A stretch of DNA of 5,944 nucleotides from an uncultured Burkholderiales bacterium (lineage in GTDB: Bacteria > Pseudomonadota > Gammaproteobacteria > Burkholderiales > Burkholderiaceae_F), in the NCBI GenBank assembly GCA_903871435.1, contig CAIQGU010000328.1:1-5944 (forward strand). The letters run 5' to 3'. The stretch's first letter is position 1. Each line of letters begins with the position of its first letter. Below the pieces are notes generated by a model. It made no database searches and had not been told where the DNA came from. It was given only the letters and a program-made list of their open reading frames with translations. A program made the translations under genes and the position numbers. Below, piece after piece: positions 5,879 through 5,944 of this stretch.

Positions 5879-5944
5879 GTGCGCTTACGTACAGAAATGC
5901 CCAAATGGGAACCAGTACCATGCGCTGATATTGCGCGTTTTGAA
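5879..5944 (+). CDS. Possible 5' end of a divergent gene
   Basis: A rightward frame is open from GTG 5879 to the window edge (22 codons), with GAGGG (5868-5872) six bases before the start. It contains an ATG at 5897 that begins MPKWEPVPCADIARFE, a protein-like composition with Trp, Pro and acidic residues. The family cannot be recognised from so little. A different frame starting at ATG 5877 is also open to the edge, and a short leftward frame covers the same bases, so the call is weak. If real, the gene would be divergent from the HD-GYP gene, with about 150 bp between the two starts holding both promoters. Confidence 0.3.
   Translation, partial: MRLRTEMPKWEPVPCADIARFE

Noticed and set aside
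5731..5904. 58-residue N-terminal extension of the HD-GYP protein
   Set aside because: It starts at TTG without support, has no family similarity, and a good ribosome binding site sits before GTG 5730.

Overview
The window is a GC-rich stretch of an ordinary-looking bacterial chromosome. MscL and FeoB closely follow proteobacterial families, and the compact FeoA/FeoB pair without FeoC, the strong G/C third-position bias and the DUF3391-type HD-GYP protein suggest a betaproteobacterium, possibly of the Alcaligenaceae (Bordetella/Achromobacter type). The taxonomic guess rests on gene style and is not proven. I see no transposase, integrase, CRISPR array, tRNA or rRNA.

Layout. At the left edge, reading leftward, are the first ~76 codons of an exported protein whose mature start resembles nucleosidase/phosphorylase-family proteins. 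Directly upstream of it, in the same direction, is a complete PLP-dependent threonine-aldolase-family lyase with a TTG start. About 400 bp without a convincing gene follow, serving as the divergent control region for the lyase and the iron genes. It holds a probable Fur box and an 18-bp near-palindrome.

Reading rightward come feoA and feoB, translationally coupled, encoding ferrous iron uptake across the inner membrane. After ~150 bp comes mscL, the large-conductance mechanosensitive channel. mscL converges tail-to-tail with a leftward gene for a cyclic-di-GMP phosphodiesterase (DUF3391 plus HD-GYP). Only 14 bp separate the two stops, and a GC-rich inverted repeat lies over the junction. At the right edge a rightward reading frame with a good ribosome binding site may be the start of another, divergent gene.

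The genes fall into separate functional units: PLP lyase plus exported protein, iron uptake, osmotic safety valve, and c-di-GMP turnover. I found no evidence of an undescribed multi-gene system. The points most worth a second look are the exported nucleosidase-like protein coupled to a PLP lyase, the altered active-site loop of that lyase, the Fur-box candidate, and the structured leader of the HD-GYP gene.
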